64,000 bases of DNA from Alitta virens (GCA_932294295.1 OW028576.1:26419227-26483226), one strand, 5' to 3'; positions 11,409 to 23,338 are shown, counted from the first letter of the stretch. The notes: generated by a model from the sequence alone, not told the origin. Translations and numbers: made by a program.

Positions 11409-14054
11409 ATGACAACTAAATATACTGAGTGGAAGTGTTTAGAACTGATAGCAGAGCTCAAGAACAGGGGAAAATCCACATCGGGAAGAAAGAAAGATTT
11501 GATTACAAGGTAAATAAACACGGTCTATGTCTATGTACTAAGATAACAACATGTGTTTACTCACATAACACATGGCATCAACAAACGAAATTTAACATCA
11601 TTGCACAAAATATATTTACAACTATGGTCATTGTATGTGTTTTATTGCCTTTATAAATTCAATAAAAATGCATATTTATATTTATTTATTAATTGTTATT
11701 GACATGTGGTTTTGCATCATAACAATACACGTACAGCAATGCCAGCATGCATGGATATCAATATTTCATCATGTATTTATTATGGGTGCATGTACTGTAC
11801 ACTGCACAGTCTGAAAGCTGTGAAATACTTATAAATTACTTAATATGGATTTCTAAAAAATTTTTTTATTATTATACACAGACTGGAGTCACTGGACAAG
11901 ATGGGCATTTCTGAGAAAGTGGGAGAAAAGGCCAGAGAATTTTGGATGACAGTGCCAGGTCCAGAACTATTTACTGATGTACACAATGGCACAGAAATTC
12001 CAAATGTTCTCATGAAGAGAATACAAGAATATCTTCAATCCAATGAAAAACAATTTGAAGAAAAGTGCAAAGACATGTATGAAGAAAGGTAATTCTGCAG
12101 TTCTCCAAAATCTTATTGTTTGCTTAATATGGACATATATACTTATTTTACATTTTTACTACTGGTGTGTTGATAATTTTACACCAATTACATTAACCAA
12201 AAGTATTTTTTACTTTATTTGATGTTTATATCTATACAATAAATGGTATAACTCCGTTTCAGATACATTCGGTATGTGCGTCAAGCAAAACAGGGTACCA
12301 CTTCATTTTTGAAAGGACAAGTGTGGTCCGAATACCCCAAGTCTACCTCTTATACAGTTGATGTCAGAGTTGATGCCTTTGGAGTTATTGAGGAATGTCA
12401 GTGTACATGCACCGCAGGAGAAGGACCATCTGGGCATTGCAAACATATTGCTACCTTACTCTATGGCCTAATGATATTTTCCTCTACTGGTGATATGCTG
12501 ACAGAACAGACCTGCACACAAGTAAGTTGTGATATTCTTATGGAATATATTGGTAAATGAATAAAAGCAGCACCAAATAAGAATAAAATCAATATTAGGA
12601 TTAAGCAAATTTATGATTAACACCCAAAAACTATTTTTCTAGAGACTTCAAACCTTTCACCACGCAAAACCCTACAAAGGTTCCCCTATGAAGACCAGCC
12701 ACCTCGCAATGCTCAGAAAAAAGGAATGGGAGTTTGATCCACAGCCTGTGCAGAGGAGGAACATGACTGGCTATCCAGATTTGTTCAGGAACAAAGTATT
12801 AAATTTTGTTGTGAGTATCTTTCAATGCAGTTGTTCAAAGTTTCAGCACTTAAGCTTTTGTTATCAGACATATGTATGCTGTTTAAAATTATAAATGAAC
12901 TATTGGTAAATAGGCATTTGGAAAGTTAACTGCTGTGGCAAATAGATGGCTTTCATGTAAGGCTTTAATCAGTATATTACTGTGACAGATAGGCCCATAT
13001 GGTTGGCCCATATGGCTGGGTGTACTTGTTCAATTTGTATATGTTATGTTTTTGTGCACGTGTCACATAATTAAAAATACTCTCTACATATGCAGAAAAT
13101 TTACCACAAGGAATGCTTTAAGTATTCATCTGCGTCAAGCTAAACAGTGCTTTGCATAATTCTATACTTTCTTTTCAGGATGTTCGAAAAATGCCCGTAC
13201 AGATGTTGTACCCTCCAGCAAATCCCATAACAACAAATTTTATGCATGACTATGCTGGCAGAAGTGATGACCGCTTCTTTCAGGATAACAAGGTACTTGT
13301 CTGTTAAGATCACCTTAATAATAATCGAACAATGAATGCTAGATTTATTTAAGCTCAGACGAATGATTTTTTTCAGCCGGAATCAATTACCAAGGAGGAA
13401 AAAACTTGCATCGAAGAAAATACACTCGGTCAAGTACAAAATAAGGAGTGGATGCTGCAACGACAACATCGGCTTACATCATCCAGTTTTGGCCGCATCT
13501 GGAAAGCTACATCTGCAAACAACCTTCATGCTTTGGCCAGAAGTTTCATACACAAAAAGCATTTTTCATCAAGGGCAACTTCTCATGGCATTAAATATGA
13601 AAGTGTTGCCGTGGAGGCATTTGAGCGCATCACTGGACACAAAACTGTGGAATGTGGGCTTTTTGTGGATTCCACAAATCCATGGTTGGCGGCTTCTCCT
13701 GACCGACTGGTAGACAGTGACACCATCCTGGAGGTGAAATGTCCCTTCGCCGCCAAGGACAAGATGATTAATCCAACCAATGTACCTTATGTAAAGTTTG
13801 GTGACAAAGGTATGACGCTATGACATGACCATCAGTATTACTATCAAGTACAAGGACAACTCATGTGTACCAACTACTCCAGATGCCTGTTCATTGTGTT
13901 TACCTTAGTGGACTTCAAAATCATTGAAATCGCCAGAGATGACCAGTTTATTATTTCCATGGTCAAGAACTTGGAGTCATTCTACAAACAATACTTTAGA
14001 TCAGCTCTTATAAGCAAGTTTGTATTTAAATCATATGATAAATACTTTGTGTAA
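11409..14054 (+). pseudogene. ISL2EU nuclease gene: SAP, SWIM zinc finger and YqaJ domains
   Basis: Six exons fit by splice signals and phase: 11409-11509, 11882-12088, 12263-12521, 12643-12810, 13179-13292 and 13377-14054. Exon 1 has a SAP DNA-binding helix pair (LELIAELKNRG) continuing into exon 2 (LESLDK). Exon 3 holds a SWIM zinc finger (CQCTC...GHCKHIA). Exon 6 holds a YqaJ/lambda-exonuclease-type nuclease: WLAASPDRLV (about 13684-13713) and ILEVKCPF (13726-13749) supply the D...ExK active site, and YYYQVQGQL (13839-13865) closes the fold. A TGA at 13821-13823 interrupts the frame just before YYYQVQGQL; the rest is open. It probably processes DNA ends during transposition, by analogy with the family. 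Confidence 0.82.
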
Positions 14055-14673
14055 TTGTTAAAACCAATAGACTTGGAATTTAAATGAAGGAAAATCCGTT
14101 CAACTTTCAGTTTGATAAGTACTTTATTATTGTAACAAAATACTTTGTTAATGTGCCTGTTAAGACACATTATATTTTACAATTTAAAGTGAAAAGTAAA
14201 CACATAGCTTCCACGGTTTTACATTATATGTGAAAAAGAAGACAGTTGAGGATTATATTGAAGATTGCAATATACCAAATTGTTACTCATGCCAATTTAA
14301 TAGGCCTACAAATCAAAATTACCTGTCAGAATCTTCTACTTTTACGCAAATTTCCTTTTATTACATTAAACTTGTAACTGTATACTCTTCCCTAAAGCGG
14401 CATGTCATTAAGCCTTTGGGAAGAATAGCTTTATTCATTAAACAATAAAACAATCATGTTTACTTCTACTTTGTAATCATTGTATCTCATCTGATTTATG
14501 CTCAGAGCGTGACAACTTTTTTACATTGCTCTATTGAAATCATTAAAGGTCAATTAGATATTGTCGTACATTTTTTTAAAATTTATATTACATATCTTGT
14601 TATAACAAACTCCAGAGTGTCATAAAAAATTAATGTTTTTTATAATCAGGCATCATCAGGTACGATGCACCTT
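14055..14673. other. Intergenic spacer inside ISL2EU
   Basis: This AT-rich spacer separates the 3' ends of the two convergent transposon genes. AATAAA-type signals are present on the plus strand near 14444. No domain is recognisable in the short frame 14230-14448. Confidence 0.5.
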
Positions 14674-16703
14674 CTAAAATTGCAGAGTACAAATACAACT
14701 TTTATGATTCGTGATGCAAGAGAAGACTATGTGACTCATTGGCTGAGTAAGAATCTTATATGTTTTGGCCAGTCCGATTATCCGCTCCACATGTACTCTC
14801 TTGCTGGCTATCTTGCGGTCCTTCTTGACGTCTTCCGCAGCAAGTCTGTTTCTTTTCTTAACGAAAGTCAGAATGTTCAGGCGGACTTGATATGGCAAGA
14901 AAAGGTCCTCGACATTAGAACCTTTATCCGTCATGATTTCATCAACCTGATCACACATTGTGGGCAGACCAGAACGTTCACAAATCTGTCTGTCACTTGT
15001 GGATCCACCGTAGGCTGGTGAAACATAGGACACAAGTCCTGCAGGAGTGATGCCAACTAAAACTTTGACTGTGTTGCGCTTTTTGTAGGTTGAAAAAGTC
15101 GCTTGCTGGGCCACTGGTTGCTTTGGTTTCATGATTGGGCATTCTGTGCCATCTATAATCACTCTGGTGTTAGGGAATTTCTCACTGAATCCACTTGGAG
15201 CAAAATAATGAACCAGTTCCCTGGAAGGCCATCAGTTTATCTCCTCCCACTGCACATACATAAAATTAGTCCATGTGATGAACACATTGCTAACCTGCTT
15301 TTCAGGTATATCAAACTGAATGCTCAGTTCTGCATTTGCAGAGTGCAGTCTTAATTTGATTAATGTCAGGAGGAATCGGTCTTTCACAGAGAGTGCAGGT
15401 GGAGGTCCGTATAGGTAATTAAGCTTGAGTGCTGCAGGACCAAGGGTATCTAGTACGAGGCAAAACTTTCTATATGACTCCAGGCCGGTGAAGTAATGCA
15501 ACTGGTCATCCGAAAATCGTTTTGCAGAGTAAAGCTGGACAGGTGACGTGATAGTTTGTGTGCTGGTGGTTGACGTAACATTCACAGGAGCTGAGCCTGT
15601 GTTATCCTCATCTGCAAGGTAAAATAACCGTTTTATAGAATGATGACAGAGTATTATTTACTCTCACAAAATAATAAATACAGAATAAATGATGAAAGTA
15701 AAGACACGCACCTGGATGTATTTCTTCCATGGTGTCAATTCCTCATGACTTATGCTTTCCACAGCCAGCCGTGCCTCTTGCTTCTTTCTCATCAGCAGCA
15801 ACTTGCCTCTTCAAGGCTCGCAAGTTTCTTCTGCTTAGTTCCAGGCTGTCATTTTTGCTCCATGCAAATACAGTAGGCACAGCATTCTGCTTCAACTGTC
15901 GCTTAGCAGGGACCAGACCTGTCAAATTAAAAGTGAGCATACATCAATGTCATTGACTATAGTAGAGAATCGCGTACACTGTGAAAAAATGAATACATTT
16001 AAAATAGGCCTGTACACCTTTATCTTTATAACAATACGGTAATATCAGGATACAGTACAGTAAAGCCAATACGATATGTGTCATGATACGTATCACTAAG
16101 CTATATCTATGAAAAATGCCTACAATACTGACAATCCACTATGAAATGTATTGAACTAATCTTAATGGAATAATTCAAACTGTTGTTTAATGTCAATACA
16201 ATTAAAAGTGCGACTGATCTTTTTCTAAAAGCATCAGAACATCTTGGTAGCAGGTGTCTTATTTACTCAAAATTTTTAAATATTACTGCTGTGCATAATT
16301 GTCAATAGGTGCATGTACCTGTAGGTATGTACTTAATATCTCGGAGATTCTCTTACCAGCTTACTGTGGTGTTTACAAATTACTACAATACACAATGTGT
16401 AATACAAATTACATGAATTGTAATAATAACACAACAGGTATGTGCACTCCTCAATCTCCTAAACTAGTTAGAACATTACATTGTTTATTCACACTTACCA
16501 AGGTAACTTGTCTGGACATAACTATCTTCTGTGAAATGACTCCTGCACACAACAGCAGCTGGTCCAGGCACCCAAATTGTACCTTGTTTATCAGGCCTAT
16601 CACGCTTAATTTTGATGAGCCAGTCTCTCAAAACTTGTGGTCTAGCCTTGGGAAACCTGTGCCCCCCTTGGTTAGTGCATAACGGAACAGAACACTGAGG
16701 CAT
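14674..16703 (-). pseudogene. ISL2EU transposase: THAP domain plus DDE_4 catalytic core
   Basis: Exon 1 (16499-16703) encodes a THAP zinc finger (CSVPLC, FPKAR, VCRSHF), which would bind the element ends, and ends at a GTAAGT donor. Exon 2 (about 15919 to 15720) starts after an acceptor and is lysine/arginine-rich; its end has a frame disturbance near 15790. Exon 3 (about 15613-14674) has a helix-turn-helix region (FSDDQLHYFTG, DRFLLTLIKLR) and the catalytic residues in IIDGTECP (about 15140-15160), IMTDKG (about 14925) and HVERIIG (about 14780-14800). A TGA at 15232-15234 lies in frame between helix-turn-helix and catalytic core. Few lesions, but not functional as read. Confidence 0.85.
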
Positions 16704-16801
16704 AATTGATAATCAGAGCAGAACGACACAAGAGCTTTTCTATTCAACTGGGTCAGTCAGCCATGTAAACAAATAGCTACAAATACTGCTTCAGTAGCTT
16801 T

Positions 16802-16856
16802 CGGTAGGATCGCTAGTGGCGACGCCTGGGGGGAATTTTGGCAAGGCAGAACCTCA
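16802..16856 (-). repeat. Right terminal inverted repeat of ISL2EU
   Basis: This is the partner of 11263-11314, starting cggtaggatcg and ending aacctc. The repeats match best at their inner and outer ends and are looser in the middle. Confidence 0.8.
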
Positions 16857-17513
16857 TTAGAAAGCATCAGTGGGAATTTCTGGTTGAGGTCCAGCATGCC
16901 AAGATCAGAGTTTAAAAGGCATAGGCCTTTTGCTCTTTTGTTTAGCTAAATAATTATTAGTGAATTTAAATGTGGCAGATGGCCATCACTGATTACAGTT
17001 TCATCTGAACAATGAGAAGGTCATTTCATGTGGCAGGGGATCCATCACTGGGCCCTGGCCAGCTGGTCAGATTGTGCACCACTGCTTGATCTTGATCCTG
17101 TTGGCAGAAGTGGGATCAAGGATGGATGGATCTTCTTGTCCTAATGACTGTGCACTCTCCAGGGAGGTGGAGTTAATGAGGAGAGGAGGGTGCAGGTCTG
17201 ATTGCCTACCACCTGTCCTGTGTGACCAAGGGAACTGTAAAATGAATGGTTTGCACTTGGCTGCTTGGTTGTGGGGGGTGTGCATGGTATACTGATGAGG
17301 AAGTTGATTGATGATTGAGATTGATGGCCCCTCAATTGAGGAGGGGCATGTGCATTGTTGAAATGGTATAAATAATAAACATGGAAAGTTTTGGCATCTT
17401 GCAGAGCAGAGCAGCTTGACACAACTTATTGTTTGAGTTATCATTTTGTTGATGAGACCATGAACAACTGGAAGGAGACATAACATGTCACTAACTACAC
17501 TGAGGATTTTACA
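16857..17513 (+). repeat. Putative 5' LTR (right part) of second Gypsy element
   Basis: A non-coding block ending gattttaca just before a primer-binding site, as expected of a 5' LTR. A TATA-like 'ggtataaataataaac' lies at 17365-17380. The left part of the LTR may lie beyond the ISL2EU insertion at 11077-11262. No matching 3' LTR was found downstream, so the assignment rests on position only. Confidence 0.5.
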
Positions 17514-17533
17514 TTGGTGACCCCAACGTGATC
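17514..17533 (+). other. tRNA-Trp-type primer-binding site
   Basis: TTGGTGACCCCAACGTGATC follows the LTR end directly. Apart from one mismatch it is complementary to the 3' end of animal tRNA-Trp, the primer known for CsRn1-type Gypsy elements. Confidence 0.7.
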
Positions 17534-17572
17534 TGTTTGGAATTGGAAATCACAGAAGAGGAAAGAAAGGTC

Positions 17573-18896
17573 ATGGAGAAAATGGACATCACTTTGGACA
17601 TTCAATAATTACAGATTGAGATACAATCAAGACTGCAAGGTCTGAATGCTAAGGAACTAGAGGAATTAATGAGCTATATTGACCTGCAAACGAAGAGTCA
17701 GAACTTGGAAATTCCCACTCTTCATCACTCAAGGGTGCCTGAGGCTGTTTTTATGCTGGTATGTTTGGCACAAGTACGAATGGGCATATGATAAAATTGG
17801 ACAGTGAGTAAACAATCTAGAAAAATTGTCGCAATAGGAATGCCTATTTGAAAGCGGTCAGGATGAATCTCGAGCAGTTCCAAGAGTTCCTGAGGGTGCA
17901 GAAGGCAAGCAATGGATCCACTGCTTCTATGATAGAGACTCAGGCCAGGCATATACAGGAAAATGGGGAGAAACATGAGGCCCAGGCTCAGGCAAAAAGA
18001 GTGGCTTGGTGTGATGGATCTACCACCAGGAGGCTTAGACAGTGGTTCAGGGATGTGGAATTGACCACGCCCTGTATAAAGCGGACGATATATATGAGGA
18101 TGCACAGACAGCGGAAGGGGCTCTGAGAGTAGAATTAGAGAGGTTCCTGGAGAGTGCTGAGGATCGCACCATAGTGGATTGGAATGCTCTGAAGGCTCGT
18201 CTGACTACCACATTTTTGTCAAAACATGAAGCGGAACGGATGCAAGATGAGATTGATAAGGTTCAATAAGGAGCCTACGAGACACCACAGCTTCATACGG
18301 CCGCAGGTTCAGAGAAGCAGCCAACATTGGCTATCCTAAAGACAGCAGAAACGTGGACCAGCAGCGCACTATGCTTGGAGCCTATTTTAGGGGCATGCGG
18401 GATCGGAAGGTGGTGGAAAGAGTGGTCCGAGAAGGAAGACCTAAGGACTGTGTAGATGCCATGGAGCAGGTAGCTCAGTATGAGGGAGACGAGTACCGCC
18501 TGTATCGAGCGTTGAATGGATGCACTCCGCAAGACATCCCTGATGTGCCCATGGAGATTGGAGCTGTCAGGAGTGGAGTGCCTGACAGGAGAGGGAAGGA
18601 GACAAGTAGTCAATTAACAGAAGGGACCCGGAGTGTCAATGTATTGTCAAAGGATTCACAAAACTCATAGCCGCAACAAGGGGACCAAAACCCACGGGGA
18701 GAACGGAGAGTGCTTCAGAGAATCCGTGCAGGTATGGAGGATCGAGCAGACCAGCGGGCACTCGGGCCGGCCACCCTTAAGATTTACAGAGGAAGGACGT
18801 CCCATTTGTGCGTCTTGTGGGAAGGCAGAACACCTGCCCCGGGAGTGTCGAGAAGGTCGACCTGGAAATGGGATACGGGGGGGGGGGGGGCGCTAA
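17573..18896 (+). pseudogene. Gag of second Gypsy element
   Basis: The frames 17848-18126, 18042-18269, 18353-18670 and 18633-18896 together read as Gag: a helical, charged capsid region (FLSKHEAERMQDEIDKV, about 18213-18263; YFRGMRDRKVVERV) and a CCHC zinc knuckle (CASCGKAEHLPREC, about 18811-18852). Several frameshifts break the protein. A run of 12 G at about 18880-18892 lies at the Gag-protease border and could be a sequencing or slippage artefact. Confidence 0.8.
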
Positions 18897-18899
18897 GCG

Positions 18900-19255
18900 C
18901 CGCAGCGGATTGCCGGGCCTTTGTGGAGTTGAAACTTCATGGACATGACATAAGGGCTCTGGTAGACACCGGGGCATCACGCACTGTGCTGTGGCGCAGG
19001 GAATTTGGAGAAATTTGTAGGACTATTGGGAGACTTCCCATATTGAGGGCCTCAAGAGGCCTAATGGGAGTCACTGGACATGACTTAAGGTGTGTGGGGT
19101 GACTCAGATGAGAGAAGATGCTGTGGAAGCATTGGAAATGATTGTGGTAGATGGCCTACCACATCAAGCCATCCTGGGGAGGGATGTGATGAGGCAAGAG
19201 GAAACTCACATAGACTATTCCGAGGGAATGTTGAGATGACGTGGTTCTGATCTTG
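18900..19255 (+). pseudogene. Retropepsin-like protease of second Gypsy element
   Basis: IRALVDTGASRTVLW (about 18950-18994) is the active-site loop of an aspartic protease with D-T-G. A second conserved strand, HQAILGRDVM (about 19160-19190), follows in another frame. The frame breaks at about 19100 and a stop follows at 19237-19239. Confidence 0.75.
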
Positions 19256-19439
19256 CCTTGATCCCTGCTCCAGGAAAATATTAAATGGAGGGCATCCTGG
19301 AAATAATGGAGAGGCCGCACTAATGAGGAGCAAAGAGCAGTGGTGGAAATATCTGAGTGCATTCAGCAGAACCCAGAGGCCTTCAGTGCTTCAGGGCAAG
19401 ACTTAGGATGCCATAAAGAAATAGAGGTGAGGATCGAGA

Positions 19440-20564
19440 CTACTGGTTTGCACATAAAGCAAAGGGCTTATAGAGTACCACTTATGAAAGATCGATGAAT
19501 TATTGGCCCAAGGAGTAATTGTGCCTTCTAAATTGCCCTGACCTCACCGGTAGTATTGGTGGAAAAGAAGGATCCCTCGGATGGTCCCAGGTTCTGTATT
19601 GACTTTACCAGACTCAATGCGGTGCCCAAGAAGGACTGCTATCCAGTGCCTCTGATACAGGACATGTTTGATCAGTTGCATGGGTCCACCATATACTCTA
19701 CGCTGGATCTCAAATCGGGATTCTACCAGCTACCATTGGAGGAGTCCAACATGGAGAAGACAGCATTTACCTGCTTCCGAGGGCTGTTTGAATTTACAAC
19801 TATGTCAATGGGCCTTTCGAATGTGACCGGCGCTTTTCAAAGGGCCATGGACGAAGTGCTCAGGGGCCTGATAGGCCAGTGTTGTATGATATATGTTGAT
19901 GACATTGTTGGTCTACAGCCCGGATGTGGTGTTGCACGCTAGACATCTGCAAACAGTAGTGGACAGATTCAAAGACCACAACCTGACCTTGAACCCTAAG
20001 AAATGTACACTCGGGCAAAGTGAGGTGAAGTTGCTGGGCTATGCGGTTGCAGGCAAAGGGCTATGAGCAGACCTGGACAAGGACTCTGCCATGAATCGGA
20101 TGAGCCCGCCACAGACTGTCAAAGACATCAGATCATTTTTTGGCATGACAGGATATTATCGCTCATGCATGCCCAACTATGCGGAGATATGGGAGTCCCT
20201 AGTGGCCATGACCAGGAAGCATTCTAGATTTCACTGGGGAGAGCTAGAAAAGAAAGGCTTCGAGTAGCTCAAGGAATTGCTGGTTAGCGAGCATGTAATG
20301 GCACATCCACGCACGAAGACCCTATTTGCTGTATACAGACGCCAGGGATATAGAGTAGAATGGCCCATAAGTTACCTGTCCAGGTTGCTCTCGCCTCCAC
20401 AGAGCAGGTGGGCGGCCATAGAGTGTGAAGCTTTCGCCCTGATAACTGGCCTGAAGGTGTTTAGACCTTATTTGTGGGGTGCTAAGTTTGAAGCCTACAC
20501 TGACCATAAGCCACTGACATCACTGTTCACCAAGGAGATGCAAAACACTAAGATTCAGACATAA
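19440..20564 (+). pseudogene. Reverse transcriptase / RNase H of second Gypsy element
   Basis: The frame 19556-19942 covers fingers and palm: FCIDFTRLNAVP, YSTLDLKSGFYQ, FEFTTMSMGLSN and MIYVDDIV (about 19888-19911), where Y-V-D-D is the catalytic box. A frameshift follows near 19915; the thumb (LNPKKCTLG, LLGYAV, IRSFFGMTGYYR) continues to about 20170. The RNase H frame 20277-20564 has YLSRLLSPPQSRW, AIECEAFAL and YTDHKPLTSL. Motif order is that of Ty3/Gypsy Pol. Confidence 0.88.
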
Positions 20565-20569
20565 AATAA

Positions 20570-22137
20570 TGGGTTCAGAAGTGCGCCACCTGTCTGGTCC
20601 ACAGAAAGAAGAAAGAGCACGCCCCGATTGGAGAAATGCCTCTGGCTAAAAGTATAGGACAGTACGTCTCGCTGGACCTAGTGGGACCTCTAGTGACATC
20701 AAATCAAGTAAAATAATTATGAGTTGACCATAATTGACCACGCCTCTGGTTATGCTGAATGCTATCCACTCCCCAGGAAGACTAGCACGGTTTCACAGGA
20801 TAGGGAAATTCTACCAAATTGTTTTAACTTGCGCTTTTGTACAGTTTTAGGAGTACAGCTATACATGACACCATTAGAACCGCGATAAAAAAGCGCAACT
20901 TAAAATCCAAATTTGATGAAGATCCGACCAGTAGAAGCCAAGAGAAGTTGACTTATAGTACAAATTCAGGCCTCTTAAAATCCATGATTTTTTGATGTCG
21001 TACAAATCGTCCACACACAATTCGTCTAACATGACACAAGTAAAACAAAGTTGACGCTGGTTGTTTTTTCGAACAACAGACCTTGTTTCCGTTTTATTTT
21101 GATCTAGAATTGTTACAATAAATTAAATCCACTCTATTATTGCTACTTTACACATTTAAGAGCTAAAAATCGTATATTTCAGGAAATTTATTGTATGCGT
21201 GGCGGCGCACCAGTTACTGCACTGCAGTGCCATCTGTGAAAATATAATCTCCGTCGTTTTAGCAAAATATTATAATTTGCCGTGCGTCGTGGTAGATATA
21301 TTCTTAACTTAGTTAATAAATTTATAAGCTGTTGTTTAGTTCATAGATGATCTCTATTCATGCTTTCTGTCTTTTCAAACTTTTTTTAATCTATAAATTT
21401 CCCGCATGTGCTACCACGACGTTGTGTCATGAGCAAGTAAATAAAATGGAACACTGTCTATTTGCATCTTTAAATGAGCAATGACTGCTTTTCAAGGTAT
21501 GTTCAATATGTTTGACGGGTGTCATTTTCAAATAAGAACACGTTAGGATATTCACTGTGGTTTTGTGGTGCAAAATCTTGTCTAATAAGGAGTTATTCCT
21601 TTGACGTCACTGGCGCCGATTTGTTTTTCTGTTGATATTTTTATGGACAACATGACCATCTCATCTTTTTTAGTGTGATTTCGTAGCAAATATTTTATTT
21701 TAGGATTATCAAGATAGCTTTGTTGGTTATTATTACACACGGAGGCAGAGAAATACATTGCCTACAGCTTTGCCTGAACAAATTTTGGTCGAAAATAGGG
21801 ATTATTCCAAAAATCGACATTGTTGACTCAGGTAACTTTTTGAAAGTGCCTTATGGGCTGAAAAAACCTATGGTTTGGAATCAGTCCCTACATCTACATG
21901 TAGGGACTGATAGATCGGTCCACAGGAAGACCAGCGAATGTGTGTGGGACCGATTACATCAAGAGTATTTCCCCAGACATGGCTATGTGGACACTGTACT
22001 GACGGACCAAGAAAAGGAATTCAATGCTATGGCTTTAACGGAATATTTAGCAGCCATGGGGTGAAACATGAGCAAACGATTCCCTACCATCCACAGTCTA
22101 ATGGGAGAATTGAGAGGTTCAACCGGACCTTTTAGGA
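20570..22137 (+). pseudogene. Integrase of second Gypsy element, split by an insertion
   Basis: The N-terminal zinc site keeps only CATCLVHRKKK (about 20589-20621); the histidine part is lost between RNase H and this point. VSLDLVGPLV (about 20669-20698) carries the first catalytic Asp. The reading stops near PLPRKTS (20769-20795) and resumes with RKTSECVWD at about 21920. VLTDQEKEF (about 22000) has the second Asp and GRIERFNRT (about 22105-22131) the Glu. The intervening 1.1 kb is foreign to Gypsy. Confidence 0.8.
20795..21912. other. 1.1-kb insertion of unknown type in Gypsy integrase
   Basis: This AT-rich stretch splits the integrase coding sequence. The bases before and after share an imperfect 12-bp repeat (aggaagactagc / aggaagaccagc), perhaps a target duplication. 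It has no recognisable protein. A perfect hairpin with a 12-bp stem (tcagtccctaca / tgtagggactga) and 6-base loop lies at its right edge (about 21881-21910). It could be a non-autonomous transposon; I did not recognise the family. Confidence 0.5.
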
Positions 22138-22380
22138 GATTGTTGGGAAATTGGTCAATAATGACACGGCGTTGTGGCAGGAACGATTGGGTCCTGCGGT
22201 GCTCTATTACAATTGTGTCGTGTCTGATATGACACAATACTCACCATTTTTCTTGCACTGCCTAGAGCCCTGTCTTCAGGGGACATGATCTCTGGGAGAC
22301 CCCATGAGCTGTATGAGGCTATACGAACAGCTCAGTGACTCGCGGAGGAGTCCAGAAAATATAACAGGGAGAGACTCGCC

Positions 22381-23007
22381 TTGAGAGCAAATGCTGCTGA
22401 GGTAAAAGTGGGAGATGCTGTGGTGATCAAGGCTGAAGAGCCCTTGACTCTGACCAGCAGGTGGGATCCAGAGTGGCTGGTGACTCAGATGCGTGGAAAG
22501 GTGGTATGGATCACCCACCAGCCCACAGGCAAGCAGAAAGTGTTGAATCGCGAAAAAGTGTACGTGGTGGACGCCGAGGTAGTGTGGGGCCGGATACGCC
22601 CCAAACCTCGATGGAAGATTGCTAATAAGCCCAACACTCCCAGGCCCTGGCAGCTGCCCCCTGCTCTGCCTGGAGAGATTCAGGATCTGCCCCCTAAGCC
22701 GATAGGGGAGGGGCAGAGGTCGGGTACAAACTCTGCCCAATCCCATCATGGGGCGGATCAACCTTTGCCTGACCATGAGTGGAGCATGTCAGATGACCAG
22801 CCACTGCAGCCAGCAGCCAATAGGAAGCGTCGGCTAAGGTCCTCTGATATGAGTGAGGGTGACTATACTAGCCCTCCTCAGACCAGGCGAAGGAACCGGA
22901 AGAGGAAGGGATCCAGTGATAGACAAGGGAAGTCTGAAAAGACAATGCATCTGGACCACTCTCTCCACAAGAGACAAGGGGACCAGGACGAGCTGGTGGG
23001 TGGGTGA
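22381..23007 (+). pseudogene. Integrase C-terminal module and basic tail of second Gypsy element
   Basis: An open frame of 208 codons. The first part (VKVGDAVVIKAEE, WDPEWLVTQM, KVLNREKVYV) has the small beta-barrel pattern at the end of Gypsy integrases, which contacts target DNA. The rest is proline-rich and then strongly basic (NRKRRL, RRRNRKRKG). Its natural end is destroyed by a SINE: after the SINE the frame resumes (DELGGRHRKS...) and continues to 23288. Confidence 0.7.
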
Positions 23008-23172
23008 TTAGGGCTTTACGTCCTGTATTTCTGCACCAGTTGGGCTAATTAGGACAGGCAGAGACCATGGCAATGAGACGAAGGATGAAACAGCCATCCA
23101 ACTTAGGCTCGACCGGGAATCGAACCCAGGACCCATTTGTTGAAAGCCCAGAGCGCTACCTCCAAGCTAGGC
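22995..23172 (-). mobile_element. tRNA-derived SINE with 13-bp target duplication
   Basis: On the minus strand the element starts with a tRNA-like head: box A TAGCTTGGAGGTAGCGC and box B GGGTTCGATTCCCGG (plus-strand 23101-23170). A non-tRNA body follows, ending near 22995. The 13-bp direct repeat accaggacgagct flanks it at 22982-22994 and 23173-23185. The internal RNA polymerase III promoter is visible, but the anticodon arm does not pair as in a true tRNA. It lies inside the Gypsy pol tail and therefore inserted later. Confidence 0.82.
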
Positions 23173-23338
23173 ACCAGGACGAGCTAGGTGGCAGACACCG
23201 CAAGTCAGTGCACATTGACTATAGCCTGAGGAAGCGAAGGACAGGAGGCACTTCAACGTACTTCAAAAGAGTCTCACAAAGACTTTGATTTGATAAAACG
23301 CCATCATTCTATGTCGAAAAGTGACAGAGAAGTCAAAC

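Larger units (their letters stand above)
11263..16856. mobile_element. ISL2EU-type DNA transposon
   Basis: A 5.6-kb element with imperfect terminal inverted repeats beginning GAGGTT and flanked by a possible AT dinucleotide duplication (11261-11262 and 16857-16858). It carries two convergent genes: a plus-strand nuclease with SAP, SWIM and YqaJ domains, and a minus-strand THAP/DDE transposase. ISL2EU elements of the PIF/Harbinger/ISL2EU/Spy supergroup are known to pair a DDE transposase with a YqaJ nuclease. Both genes keep splice sites and catalytic motifs, with only a few disabling changes, so it is young compared with the Gypsy DNA around it. Confidence 0.85.

Noticed and set aside
23098..23175. 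Possible tRNA gene on the minus strand
   Set aside because: Box A and box B are good, but the anticodon arm does not pair and the unit has a non-tRNA body with a 13-bp target duplication, so it is a SINE.
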